64,000 nt of DNA from Limnanthes douglasii subsp. nivea (taxonomy: Eukaryota; Streptophyta; Magnoliopsida; Brassicales; Limnanthaceae), in the NCBI GenBank assembly GCA_036936605.1, contig JAUPFV010000001.1:122210771-122274770 (forward strand), read 5' to 3'. Below the pieces are notes generated by a model. The model did no database searches. It had not been told where the DNA came from and saw only the letters and a program-made list of their open reading frames with translations. This document shows positions 11,300 to 22,801 of this stretch, piece after piece. Position numbers and translations under genes: made by a program. Position 1 is the first letter of the stretch; each line of letters opens with the position of its first letter.

Positions 11300-12240
11300 A
11301 TCCAATAGTTTACTTTCCCTAAGTGAAGGATGACATAGGAGATTGGGTCACCCTTCAAATAGAGTCTTATTTCTAATCCTAAAGAATTGTAGAATTCTTT
11401 CTTAATCAAAGAATACAATGCTTTGTGACTCTTTCCAATTAGGTAAATATAATATATTACCTTATACAAGGTCTGATAGTCAATTAAAAATATATTAGAT
11501 TTAATAGTTTCTAACTTATGGGGACCTTCCCCAATTATGTCCGCGTATGATTTTAAGTTTTATACCCTTTTTGTGAATCATTTCACATGGTTTACATGGT
11601 TTTACCCTGTAAAACATAAAAGTGAGGCTTTAAATGTCTTTATAAGTTTTAAACTTTTGTTGAAAATAACTTTGGTAAAAAAATTAAAGCATTTCATTTT
11701 GACTAGGGTGGTGAGTTCAGGGATTTTGCTCATATTGCAAAGTAGTGTGGGATACTGCTAAAAATACCATGTCCTCACACCTTTTCATATAGTATAGAGG
11801 TTGGAGGTTACATATGCATATAGTGGAGACACGTCTCACACTCATAACCCAAAAAAATCTACCTAACTACTTTCACTAGAATCCATCCTAGCAACCACTT
11901 ACTTAATAAACAAGTTACCTACAATTATTCAAAGGATGTTTCACCCTATTATAATTTATTTAAATATAAACCTAACTAGTCATTGCTAAAGACCTTTGGT
12001 TGTGCATGTTTCATGCACTTGGAGCCTTATCAACCTCACAAATTTCAGTTGTACTTCTCTCAATGTATCTTCCCAAGATATATTGACACTCACAAGGGTT
12101 ATAAATGTCTAATCTATACAAAAAGGTGCCATGTGTCTAGGAATATTGTGTGTAATGAACTAGAATTTGTTTGTTATAAAAGTTTTGTAAACACCAAAAT
12201 TATTGAGTTTACATGCATTTCTACTTAACTACCTAGACTA
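11300..12240 (+). pseudogene. Copia-1 integrase remnant
   Basis: HRRLGHPSNRVL near 11,330 is the pre-integrase HxxLGH motif. At 11,537 the core resumes (HFTWFTWFYPVKHKSEALNV). At 11,983 the integrase tail LKTFGCACFMHLEPYQPHK is clear, with HKGYKC and VSRNIVCNE. The catalytic DN(G) and E regions are too decayed to recognise with certainty. Confidence 0.8.
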
Positions 12241-12432
12241 CCTGGAGTATTAATCCTACACATACAAATAATCCTAACCTGACTACATATGATAAAACAC
12301 TGACCCTACTACACATACAAATAATAAAACACTCATCATACTACACATACAAAAAGTCCTAACCTGACTATTGAACTTTAATTACCTCACTTTACAATTA
12401 GTCGTCCCATATATCCCCCCAGTACCCGCCCC

Positions 12433-13980
12433 ATGACCTCCAAAGCTAAACATGGCATCAGAAAACCCAAACACCCTTATTATGCGTTTACCTCTGCCCT
12501 AATAGAGATTTCACCACAACCTACAAAGTATTCTAATTTTATAACTAATCTTAATTGGTTTAAGGCTATGCATGTTCAATATGACAGTCTAATAAAGAAT
12601 AAAACATGTTTTGTTTTATATTTTTGTGCTCTACAATGGACCTAGTTGGATGTAAATGGGTCTATAAGGTCAAACACAACCCTGATGGGTCTGTTCAACG
12701 TTATAAGACTAGACTAGTGGCAAAAGAGTTTCACCAAACACCATAAATAATTCTAATGAGACAATCTAGTGGTAAAAACATCGACTATTAGACTCGTTTT
12801 AACTTTCGCAATCTTTAAGGATTAGGATGTTAGAAAATTGACCATTAATAATATTTTTCTCAATGAAGAAATCATTTAGAAATATTTTATGGAACAACCT
12901 GAAGGATTTAAGGACACAAAACGTCCCTATCATATTTTCCAATTGAACAAGGTACTCTATGGTTTAAAACAAGCCCCGAATGGTTTGGTACCCTAAACTC
13001 AGGGACAAACTAATCTTATGAGGTTTAAAACCTCTCATGTTGACTGCTTTATATTCTTTTATATGTCAAGATAAGTTAGTATAATTCTACAAGTGTATGT
13101 AGATGATATCATCATCAAAGGAAACAGTCCTATTTACTTACAATGATTCATTAACAAACTAATAACTATTTTTTCCCTAAAGGATATGGGTAACCTATAT
13201 TTATTTCGAGGTATTGAAGTTCATAAGGACTCTAATGGTTTTCATTTATTACAAAAATATTATATTAAAAATCTATTATAAAAGGAATGACTTACTTCTG
13301 CAAATTACTGCTCCACACCCATGCATATCACTCATACTATCTCCCTCACTAGAGGCGAACCTCTCCTATAACGAACAAAATATCAAAATTTGTTAGGTTT
13401 TTTACATTATAAATAAACTAAGTGAGTTTCAAAAATATCCTACAAATTTACATTTACAAGAAGTCAAGAGAATGATTAGGTACTATTTTCGATCGTATAT
13501 TTGGATCTTCATATTAAGCCTAGTCCTGATCTTCATCTTAGGACTTCACTGATGCGGACTTGATTTCCTTTTTGGATGATCGGTAGAGAGGTATTACATG
13601 TTATTTGGGGACACATTGGTTTCTTGGTCTTCCAAAAGCAGAATGTGATGGCAAAGTTGAGCACAATGTCTGAGTATCGCGCCCTTACCAACCTATTTAC
13701 AGAGCCTATATGGTTGCACTCTGTTTGGGATAAAATTGATTTTCTAGTGACCCAGCCACCGATGAATTGGTGTAACAATCTTAGAGCTAGTCCGCTCATG
13801 CTAAGATAAAATACATCAAACTTGATATTTATTTTCTGAAGGACCATGTGCTTCAGGGCTTTTTTGACATACGTTATGTTCATTCACACGATTATACAAC
13901 TTCTCTACTCATGAAACCACTTGCTTATCTTAGATTTCTATTTTTCAGGGACAAACTCAGATTGATTAATTCAGTCATTT
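12433..13980 (+). pseudogene. Copia-1 reverse transcriptase and RNase H remnant
   Basis: The RT starts near 12,433 (KAKHGIRKPKHPYYAF), has VGCKWVYK and RLVAKEFHQ near 12,650-12,735, the active-site block VYVDDIIIKG near 13,095, and GIEVHKD soon after. RNase H is recognised at 13,600-13,800 (KQNVMAKLSTMSEYRALT, IDFLVTQPPMNWC). Frames change at least six times, so no enzyme can be made. Together with the LTR pair this defines one decayed element. Confidence 0.85.
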
Positions 13981-13983
13981 GTT

Positions 13984-14230
13984 TGAGGACGGGGATAAAA
14001 AATCATCCATAAACAAGCTCAATAAAGAGACACGCTACTAATTATACAAAACATACTAACAATTATCTTAGGTGATTTGAAACACTAGAACATATTTGAG
14101 TAAAATAAAATCATGTGTTTGGATTGTCAGAGAAGTGTTATCTTTGAGTTAAGATTCATATACACTCAACACTTATCCTTTTATATGGTGGGATTGAACA
14201 ACCTCGGTCAACCTTTGATCAAGACCTTGC
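13984..14230 (+). mobile_element. Copia-1 polypurine tract and 3' LTR (partial)
   Basis: GAGGACGGGGATAAAA near 13,985 is the polypurine tract and LTR start. The following 170 bp match the 5' LTR in order. The right boundary is not clear; homology to the 5' copy cannot be followed beyond about 14,180. Confidence 0.55.
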
Positions 14231-14953
14231 CTTAAATCTTCCCTTATCGGACCTTTAAATCAAGCCCAAAACATTTATTCTTATCAGACAAGTCTGAAAA
14301 TCAAGATGAAAAGAGTAGCATTATTATTATAGTCTTTGCAACTCATTACATTGTAAAATTATAAATAAGAATCTCATCGAGCCAAATATGAATCACTTTT
14401 AGTTGCTTTACCAGTTTGGGGATGTTGTTGGTGAGATTAACTTGTCGTTGTTTAATATGTACAGGTAGTTAAGGTGAATAAGATACCAGATATAGTAAAT
14501 ATTGTAAGAGAGAAGTGCAAAAGGAATATTGATGTTATGAAAGTGGAACTTCCGACTAAAATAATAATTAAAATCCAAAGAGTCCAATAATAAGAAGAGT
14601 TAGACTAGTTGTAATCTATAAAAAGAGAGTAAAGAGAACTCTCATCAAAATTTCAATGATGGAGAGCGTACTATTGATCATGGTTAATGAACTTCAAAAA
14701 TCCTAACTTTTTGGGATAATTACGAGCATGAGATACAGTTTTCATCACACACTAATGTCAGATGTTTGAGTTGATCAATCCATACGTGAAATTGTATACG
14801 GAAAATGTTCAGTTCATCGAATTTATGAGGAAGCAAGTGGATGTAAGTTTAGTTTTGGTTAGGTATTGTTTTTGTATTGTCCGAGTTATATTTGTAGTAA
14901 TGGTATATCTGGTTTCTATATATATGCTGAGTAGTGGATGTTGGGTACCTTAA
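14231..14953. other. Intergenic stretch, no gene recognised
   Basis: Short open frames only, including 63 codons at 14,762 rich in Val and hydrophobic residues with no recognisable domain. It may contain the rest of the Copia-1 3' LTR. Confidence 0.4.
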
Positions 14954-14963
14954 CTATCGACAA

Positions 14964-15389
14964 TGGCATTGAACAGTAAATCGTCCCTCAACTATCGCAT
15001 TTGGTGGCAGATAGTCCCTTGACTTTCAAATGTCCGTTGACAATCCTTGGACTATTACGTTTGAATAAAGTTAGTCCACCAGATCCTCTGATCCATGAGA
15101 GGCTGCCACCTGTTACCATAGTCCCCAGATTTTTGTATCACCACTAGTCCCTTGAGTTTAGGTCAAACCCAAAATGTAGAATATTACGGATAACTAAACT
15201 CAAAGGACTAGTGGTGATACAAAAATCTGGGGACTATGATGATATGTGGCAGCCTCTCATAGATGAGAGGATCCGGTGGACTAACTTTATCCAAACGTGA
15301 TAGTCCAGGGACTGTTAACGAATATTTGAAAGTCAATGGACCATCTGCCACCAAACGCGATACTCGAGGGATGAAGTACTGTTCAAATC
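14964..15389. mobile_element. Palindromic MITE (MITE-1), Mutator-like type
   Basis: The element is nearly all inverted repeat. The left arm (TTGAACAGTAAATCGTCCCT ... TTTTTGTATCACCACTAGTCC) faces the right arm (GGACTAGTGGTGATACAAAA ... GTACTGTTCAAATC) around a centre near 15,180. A perfect direct repeat CTATCGACAA flanks it at 14,954-14,963 and 15,390-15,399. A 9-11 bp duplication with long TIRs points to a Mutator-like origin. No coding capacity. Confidence 0.85.
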
Positions 15390-15464
15390 CTATCGACAAC
15401 CAATGAAAATGTTAAGGCTTTCAACAGCTTGCCATTCAAGCTTAGAAAATAAGCTATATATATA

Positions 15465-15667
15465 TAATGACTAATTTATATAATTTAAAAATAGAATTAA
15501 TAATTTATATAATTTAAAAATAGAATTTAATTATTTTACGTGACTAATTAAATTAACTAATTGACCATTCTTAACACATAAACTTTTCAACGTTAAATTT
15601 TTAACAAACCAAAATTTTATACATTATTTTTTACAAGGATGAAGTCTTGACTTAAAAAACATCTAAC
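15465..15667. repeat. Dispersed 200-bp repeat, copy 1
   Basis: It is nearly identical to 38,574-38,769 (shared blocks TTATTTTACGTGACTAATTA, CATAAACTTTTCAACGTTA, ACAAGGATGAAGTCTTGACT). Homology stops at about 15,667, shortly before the Copia-2 LTR remnant. No function recognised. Confidence 0.8.
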
Positions 15668-15680
15668 GTTTCAACGTTAC

Positions 15681-15709
15681 ATTTCGTTTGTCTTTCTATT
15701 TCTTAAGAA
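15681..15709 (+). mobile_element. Copia-2 5' LTR remnant
   Basis: Only the last roughly 30 bp remain: TTTCGTTTGTCTTTCTATTT matches TTTTGTTTGTGCTTCTATTT at the end of the 3' LTR (about 20,420). About 625 bp of the LTR are missing, so a deletion removed the 5' end including its promoter. Confidence 0.65.
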
Positions 15710-15711
15710 TA

Positions 15712-15724
15712 TGGTATCAGAGCG
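15712..15724 (+). other. Copia-2 primer-binding site
   Basis: TGGTATCAGAGCG matches the standard plant site TGGTATCAGAGC complementary to the 3' end of initiator tRNA-Met, which primes minus-strand DNA synthesis. Confidence 0.85.
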
Positions 15725-15753
15725 AGTGGTTGTGTACTTGTTTTGTATCAAAT

Positions 15754-16740
15754 ATGGAGGTGAATACAAGCAGAATGGTGACGATGAATGGTTCGAATTA
15801 TCATATATGGAAATCGAAGATGGAAGATCTTATTTATGTTAAACTTTTTCATTTACTAGTGTTCGATGATGAAAAACCTAAAGATAAGTCTGATGCATAA
15901 TGGATAATTATTCATCGACAGATTTGTGGCTTTATTCGGCAATAGGTTGATGATAATGTGTTGAATCATGTTGTAGAAGAAACATATGAAAATAATTTGT
16001 GGAGTAAACTTGAGGAGTTATATGCTCGGAATACAGGAAATAGTAAGTTAGTTTTGTTCAAACAGTTGATGTATTTGAGGTATCAAGATGGATCACCTCT
16101 TACAAATCACTTGTATACCTTTCAAGGCTTGATTAATCAGTTGGCTTCTATGGGTATCAAATTTGATGACGAGGTTTTGGCGTTATGGTTGCTTGGTTCG
16201 CTGCCAGACTCATGGGATACTTTCAGAATGTCTCTTTCTAATTCAGCTCCTGAAGGTAATATCTCAATGGCATTGGCTAAAAGTAGTGTGCTGAATGAAG
16301 ATATGAGAAGAAAAACAGTTGGCTTCTCTTCACATTCAGTAACTCTAGTCGTTGAGAAACTTGGTAGAAATGAAAATCGCGGTTGGAAAACTAGAGGTAA
16401 AAGTAGAAGCAAGAGTCGGAACAAGTCTAATAAATTTGCAGATTGGGAGTGCTACTACTGTCATATGATCGGGCACACTAAGAAATTTTGTCTTAAGTTG
16501 AGAAAGAAGAATAATTATAGGAAATCTAACAATGGTAAAGAAGAAAAGAACAAGGAGAAAAATTATGATGAAAGTGGTGACGAGAAACATGTTGCTGCAG
16601 TTTCAGAGAGCTATTTCGTTGTTATTGATAATGTTGTTGTGAATTCTGTGTCTAATGAAAATGGTTGGGTAGTTGACAGTGGTGCTACAATTCATGCCAC
16701 TTCTCGTAGATAATTTTTCTCATCTTACACCTTTGGTGAC
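15754..16740 (+). pseudogene. Copia-2 gag and protease
   Basis: Gag begins [19 protein letters not shown], the usual Copia start with the N-Y-x-x-W motif. The UBN2-type gag body spans 15,950-16,330 (LWSKLEELYA, LKQL-type repeats, LGSLPDSW). A basic stretch and an intact zinc knuckle CYYCHMIGHTKKFC follow near 16,450-16,495, then the protease motif WVVDSGATIHAT near 16,665-16,705. In-frame stops sit at 15,898 (TAA), 15,943 (TAG, where Trp is expected in RQWVDD) and 16,711 (TAA). Apart from these the frame is open, so inactivation is fairly recent compared with Copia-1. Confidence 0.9.
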
Positions 16741-16755
16741 TTTGGTTCCACAAAG

Positions 16756-17960
16756 ATGGGAAATAATGATTTGTCTAAAGTGGTTGGTATTGGTGATGTT
16801 TATCTAGAAACAAGCATGGGTGCAAGGTTGATTTTGAAGGGTGTTAAACATATACTCAATCTTCGATTGAATTTGATCTCTACATGGAAGCTAGATGATG
16901 AAGGTTATTGCAGTATTTTTATGAATGGGCAGTGGAAACTTACTAAGGGCTCGGTGGTTGTGGCAAGAAGATAAAAATATTCAGCCCTCTACATCATGTC
17001 TACAAGGGTGCCTGCTGAGAAAATCAATGCTGTTAATGATGAAGCCATGGTTTATTTGTGGCATAAAAGACTCAGCCACATTAGCAAAAAAGGATTAGAT
17101 ATTCTGAGGATGAAACAATACATTCGTGGGATACATAAAGCTCATTTAAAGAAATGCGTACATTATTTGGCTGGAAAGCAGAATAGAGTATCTTTCAAGA
17201 GCTCGGCTCCTACAAGAAAACCAAGTTTGCTTGACTTGGTACATACAGATGTGTGTGTTCCTTTCAAAATGAGAATACTTAGTGGTTGTCTGTACTCTAT
17301 TACTTGTGTTGATGATCATTCCAGGAAAGTTTGGGATTACACTTTGAAAACAAAAGATCAAGTGTTAGATGTCTTTAAGCAGTTTCAAGCTTCAGTTGAG
17401 AGACAGACTGGGAAACAATAGAAGTGTGTTAGAAGTGATAATGGGTGAGAATACATTGGTCCCTTTGATGATTATTGTAGGAAGAAAGGTATTCGGCATC
17501 AAAAGACACCTCTCAAGACCCCTCAGTTGAATGGTGTAGTTGAGAGACTAAACCGAACATTAATTGAAAGGGTAAGATGTCTTCTTTCACAATCACAACT
17601 CCCTAAATAATTTTAGGGTGAAGCTTTGAATACAGTGGTACATGTCTTGAATCTAGTCCTTCTGTACCTTTAGATGGAGATATCCCAAATAGAGTTTGGA
17701 CATGTAAAGATGTTTCTTATGATCAATTGCGTGTCTTTGGGTGCAAACCTTATGTGCATATTCCTAAAGATGAGAGATTTAAACTTAATTCGAAGACAAG
17801 ACATTGTGTATTCATTGGTTATGGTCTTGATGAGTTCGGCTACAGATTTCATGATCCAATTAATAAAAAACTTATTAGGAGCAGAGATGCTGTGTTTATG
17901 GAAGATCTGATAGTTCATGATATTGATAAGAGTCAAAATTCAGTGCTATGTCTGAGAATG
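16756..17960 (+). pseudogene. Copia-2 protease end, integrase
   Basis: Protease sequence continues to about 16,970 (NLISTWKLDDEGY). The pre-integrase motif WHKRLSHISKKGL is at 17,056. The core has LDLVHTDVCVPF with the first catalytic Asp near 17,230, RSDNG near 17,430 and the Glu within VVERLNRTLIERVR near 17,540. The C-terminal segment (RVFGCKPYVHIPKDERFK, 17,727 on) is open in another frame. Stops at 16,972, 17,419 and 17,449 and two frame changes disable it. Confidence 0.88.
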
Positions 17961-19777
17961 ACTTGGTAGATTTGAGGCATATTCCGCTTGCACATACTCC
18001 TACAGAAGTTGAAGAAAAATTGGATGGTGCCTCACCTGCTTCAAAAGGTTCACATATTTTTTATACTGGTGATCATGATAATGATTTCGTGGATGAACAA
18101 GTGAATGAAGAAGATGTTGAACAACCTGAAGTCCAACGCAAAGATCTACTAGAGATAGACAACCCCGTACTAGATATCCTTATGATCAATATATTTTGTT
18201 AACCGATGCAGGTGAGCCTGAGTGTTATGATGAGGCTATTAGTGGTGTGTGTAAAAATCAATGGATTGAAGGAATGAATGAAGAGATGCAATCACTTCAT
18301 GAGAATCATACATTTGAGTTAGTGAAGATACTTGAAGGGAGAAAAGCCTTGAGTAACAAGTGGGTGTATAGGTTAAAACAAGATGATAGTTCTTTGCAAC
18401 CTCGGTACAAAGCAAGATTGGTAGTCAAAGACTTTGGTCTGAAAAAAAGGTATTGCTTTAGATGAAATATTTTCTCCAGTTGTAAAAATGTCATCTATTC
18501 GTGTGGTTATAGGCATTGCAGCGAGTCTAGACTTGGAAATTGAGCAAATGGATGTAAAAACAACATTCTTGTATGGTGACTTGGAAGAAGAGATTTTTAT
18601 GAAACAGCCTGAAGGTTTTGTGCTGAAGGAAAATAAGATTATGTGTGCAGACTGAAAAAGAGTCTATATGGTTTGAAACAAGCTCCGAGACAGTGGTATA
18701 AGAAGTTCATATCAGTTATGGGGGAGCAAGACTACAAAAAGACTTCCTCTGATAATTGTGTATTTGTGAAGAAATTTGTCGATGCCAATTTTATTGTTCT
18801 GTTACTTTACGTGGATGATATGCTTATTGTTGGGAAGAATACTTTACGGATTGATTCTTTGAAGAAACAGTTAAGTAAGTATTTCGCAATGAAAGATTTA
18901 GGCCCAACAAAGCAGATTCTCAGCATTCGAATTACTAGAGACAGAGATTTGAAAAAGTTGTTCTTGTCACAAGAAAAATACATTGAGAAAATTATTCAGA
19001 AGTTTAAGATGGACAAAGCTAAAGTGGTTAGCTCACCACTTTCCGGTCGCTTCAAGTTAAGCAGGCAACAATGTCCTTCAACTAATGAAGAAAAAGAGAT
19101 ATGGCTAATATTCCATATGCATCTGCAGTTGGAAGTCTCATGTATGCCATGGTATGTACTCATCCTGACTTAGCTCATAGTGTTTATGTTGTGAGCAGAT
19201 TTTTTTCAAACCCAGGTAGAGAGCATTGGGAAGCCGTGAAATAGATTATGAGGTATTTGCGAGGAACCTCTAATTTGAAGCTCAGTTTTGAGATGAAGAA
19301 ACTTGAGTTGTTGGCTTATTCTAATTCAGACTTGGCTGGAGATGTTGATACTTGCAAGTCTACTTCTGGATGATTGATTAACTTTTGTGGTGGTACTGTT
19401 TCATGGAAATCAAGACTACAAAAGTGTGTTGCTCTTTCAACGACAAAACTGAATTTATTGCAGTAACAGAAGCGAGTAAAGAGCTACTATGGATGAAGAA
19501 GTTCTTGAGAGAACTTGGATTTGAGCAACATAGGTATATACTGTTATGTGATAATCAGAGTGTTATTCATCTCGTGAAGAATGTGTCGTTTCACTCAAAG
19601 TCGAAACATATTGATGTGAGACATCGTTGGATTCGAGATATTCTTGATGCTAAACTAATGGAGGTTGATAAAGTTCATACAGATGATAACGGGTCTGACA
19701 TGATGACAAAAGCATTGCCTAGGGGAAAGCTTGAACATTGTAGATTGATCGTGAGGATGGCGAATCCTCCCACATAG
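17960..19777 (+). pseudogene. Copia-2 reverse transcriptase and RNase H
   Basis: A linker at 17,960-18,190 leads to RT: NQWIEGMNEEMQSL, NKWVYRLKQDD and ARLVVKDF by 18,435, IEQMDVKTTFLYGDLEEEIF near 18,545 (normally MDVKTAFLHG), KKSLYGLKQAPRQWYKKF at 18,655 and the active-site YVDDMLIVGKN at 18,810. RNase H runs to 19,777 with ALSTTKTEFIAVTEASKE, a CDNQSVIHL block and KHIDVRHRWIRD. Frames change near 18,450, 18,640, 19,100 and 19,370. Motif style is closest to the Tork/TNT1 group; lineage not certain. Confidence 0.9.
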
Positions 19778-19781
19778 TCGT

Positions 19782-19793
19782 GAGGGGGAGATT
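19782..19793 (+). other. Copia-2 polypurine tract
   Basis: GAGGGGGAGATT lies directly before TGTTGGGC of the LTR. Confidence 0.8.
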
Positions 19794-20448
19794 TGTTGGG
19801 CTCTTCCTATGTGGGGGTCCAATTATCATATGGGCTAAGCCCAATTTGAATAACACATAAGATATTGGTTTATGTATAAATATATATTTATACAATGTCT
19901 TTAGGAGATGAGCATCATATTCTATAGTGCAGTTTTTGAGAGAAAAAAGTGATTTGAGACTGAACTTTGTGCTTTCAATCGGACTGTCTCCGGTTGTCCG
20001 ATCGGCTTAAATTTTGGTGAGAAGGCTCGTCTATCTGTCGTCTACAATTTGATTAGAGGGTTTTTGATTTGGAGTCATCTAATTATATTTTTCGATCATC
20101 TTTTTCTAACTGCGTTTAGGGGATATTTGAGTGAGTTTTCGGATTTCGGTTCACTATCTTGTGTATTGGAGTTGTGTATGAAGTTGTCATACTTTGTGTG
20201 GTATATGCTCTAGTTTTATCTAGAGAATAGTTTTGTAACACATCTTCTGATAGTGAATATTTGGTTGGACTCCGAAATCAGTCCCGTGGTTTTTACTTCC
20301 TACACCGGGAAGGTTTTCCACGTAAAAAGTGTTCTGTGTTGTTTGCTTTTTATTTTATTCTGACTTGGTATTTTGTTTAGAATCATTATCTCTAATCATA
20401 TTTGATACAAGAAGGAAGATTTTGTTTGTGCTTCTATTTCCTGAGACA
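19794..20448 (+). mobile_element. Copia-2 3' LTR
   Basis: It starts TGTTGGGCTCTTCC and ends CTGAGACA (655 bp). The end is set by its match to the 5' remnant next to the primer-binding site. The left target duplication is gone with the 5' LTR deletion. Confidence 0.75.
19875..19882 (+). promoter_or_regulatory. TATA box in Copia-2 3' LTR
   Basis: TATAAATA about 80 bp into the LTR. Confidence 0.5.
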
Positions 20449-22415
20449 GACGTGGATCATCTTCTAAAAAAAAACCTCAACAGTAATCTTTTTACTCATC
20501 ATTAACCGGTTAATAACAAAAATTTCCCTTTAAACGAGCAAATGACACTCGTTAATTATAACATTGCTTCCTTATCTAATAAACCTAAATTATATTCTTC
20601 ATCAACTATTGTTGCTATATTAAAAAATAACCAAACATTATTTCCACGATTAACTCGTTGAATTTTTTTAATTTTCTTGAATACAACCATATATATATAT
20701 ATACCTTGAAGCAAAACAAAGAAGACACTAAATTGGAACATTTCCAGCGAGTTCGTCATTCGTTTATCCCGATATGGAGATCTTGGTCTTCAAAAAAAAA
20801 CCAGAATGTGTTTTTCTCGTAACATGTTAAGTTCGGATTTTATATTCTCTATAAATTTTATATTGACCGAATTTTTCAATGTCGATAATTTTTCTATTCT
20901 AATAAACTTCAAACACGTGAAGAAACTTAGTTTTTTTTATAAATGCCTCAATTATCCTAAAACATCATGTTAACATTCCGAAAATTATTTTTTATAACCT
21001 AAAGTATTAAAAATGTTGTTTTATTATTAGCTCTTCAAAATAAATACCACGTCATTAAACTATATAATTTTGATCACTCGTTGCTGTTGTATTAGTGTTA
21101 TATGAAAATGCAGCTCATAAAACAGTTTAGTAAAATTGAATGAAAATGGATGACAATAATAAAAAGAGAAAAAAAATATCTTACGAGCTTCGAACGTGTT
21201 TCCATATCACGTTTGAACTAAAGTGTTTCAAACGTGTTTCAAAATAGTTACTTCTAAACTTTGTATTCTATATCACTCAACCGATGGAGAGTGATATAGA
21301 ACACAAAGTAACTATTTTGAAACACGTTTTAATGTTTCGACTAACTAAAATAGTTTAGAAGTAACTCGTATTCTATATCACTCTCCATTATTTAATTTTA
21401 AAATTCTATAACTAGAATTCTTTTATCGTTCTATTTAACATATATTTTCTTTAACTTTGTATTTTTTGATGGAAAAACTATGTCCAACACTCCAACTAGA
21501 AATGCTTAACTACCATTTTCACTGAGGTTGGGAAAACAGGGCCCGTTAAAATAAAATTAACCGAAATTGTATGAAGATACTCACCGTTGAAATATTTGCA
21601 AGATCAATTAAAGAATAAAAAATCCACCCTTAAAACTACATCAACAGCCAATAAAATTACTCTTAATATTAGTCAACTGCAAATCGAAAGACTAAAAAAG
21701 TATATCGGAAATAAGTAAAAGAATCAAGGAAAAAGTAGTTCGTTAAAACAAAAGTATTGGCCGATAAAAAACATAATGCGAGAATAAGAGTAAATATATT
21801 TTCAAAATTAGGATCCTACATATATTATATTCCACTTTCTGTGATAGTGAATCCTTAGACGGTAATGCCGCTAGTGATGAAGAAAACTTTCTCAAAAAAA
21901 GAAAAAAACAACCTTCCATTTGCGGAAATTAACAAAAGAAAACTCTTGCCGACAAAAACGAAAATTTTAACACAATTCAAGATAACGATTTTTTCTTTTA
22001 TTATTTTAGAACTTATACCAAACGATATGGATCGTGTATGACATGCAACTTTATGTTTTTTTGCTCATTTTGAAATGTTGGTATTGTTTTGACGGACAGC
22101 CTGCGGTTGGTAAATTTTTTTGCCAAATTATTAGTCATAAATTCATATTGATATTGTTATTAGCCATAAATTTTTGTTGGATAATAAGATGTAGTTTTAA
22201 CACATGTTATTGATCTTATTATTTTACTTACTGTTATTAGTTCGATGAAATATTATTTTCACGTAGATTTAACTCGTCAAATATATTTCGACTACAATTT
22301 TGGTATCAAAGATTTTTCTCACAAAGAGTAATAAGTTTAGTTATAGTCGTTATTTTTTATTTACCAAATACATCACTTCATAACTTTGTATATATACTCA
22401 ATGATCTTATCGACC
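20449..22415. other. AT-rich stretch without recognisable gene
   Basis: Only short open frames (for example 67 codons on the minus strand at 20,556-20,759, partly over a TA repeat). Apart from the hairpin at 21,233 nothing could be assigned. Confidence 0.5.
21233..21326. repeat. 94-bp near-perfect hairpin
   Basis: CGTGTTTCAAAATAGTTA at the left is the exact reverse complement of TAACTATTTTGAAACACG at the right. Inner arms CTTTGTATTCTATATCACTC and GAGTGATATAGAACACAAAG also pair. Partial direct copies flank it (GTATTCTATATCACTC at about 21,370; AACGTGTTTCC near 21,195). Probably a small MITE. Confidence 0.8.
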
Positions 22416-22424
22416 ATTGTTTTC

Positions 22425-22801
22425 AGGTTTTGAAGAATAATTCGTTCATGGACTATTGATTTTAGTGAGATGTAGTTTTTGGACTTTAAAACGTCCGTTG
22501 GTAGTCCATGAACTATCTAGTTTGAATAAAGTTAGTCTTTCATACCCGTTGATTGATGTAAAGTTGTCACGTGACATCATACTTAACAAACATTTGTATC
22601 ACCAATGATATCTGCACTTTAGGTTGAAGTTCAAATATAGTCAAGGTTAAAATCGATGGACCATTGGTGATATAAGTTTATGTTAAATATAGTGTCACAT
22701 GGCAGCATTACATTAATCAGCAAAAGCAAGGGACTAACTTTATCTAAACTGGATAGTCCAGAGACTACCACCGGAATTTTGAAAGTCTATGGAGTATCTG
22801 T
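22425..22801. mobile_element. MITE-2, left arm and most of right arm
   Basis: Same family as MITE-1. The left arm starts near GGTTTTGAAGAATAATTCG and the inverted right arm begins at 22,659 (GACCATTGGTGATATAAG). The right arm is interrupted at 22,801 by Copia-3 and resumes at 28,901. The left flank ATTGTTTTC (22,416-22,424) pairs with ACCGTTTTC (28,948-28,956) as a decayed 9-bp target duplication. Confidence 0.75.
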
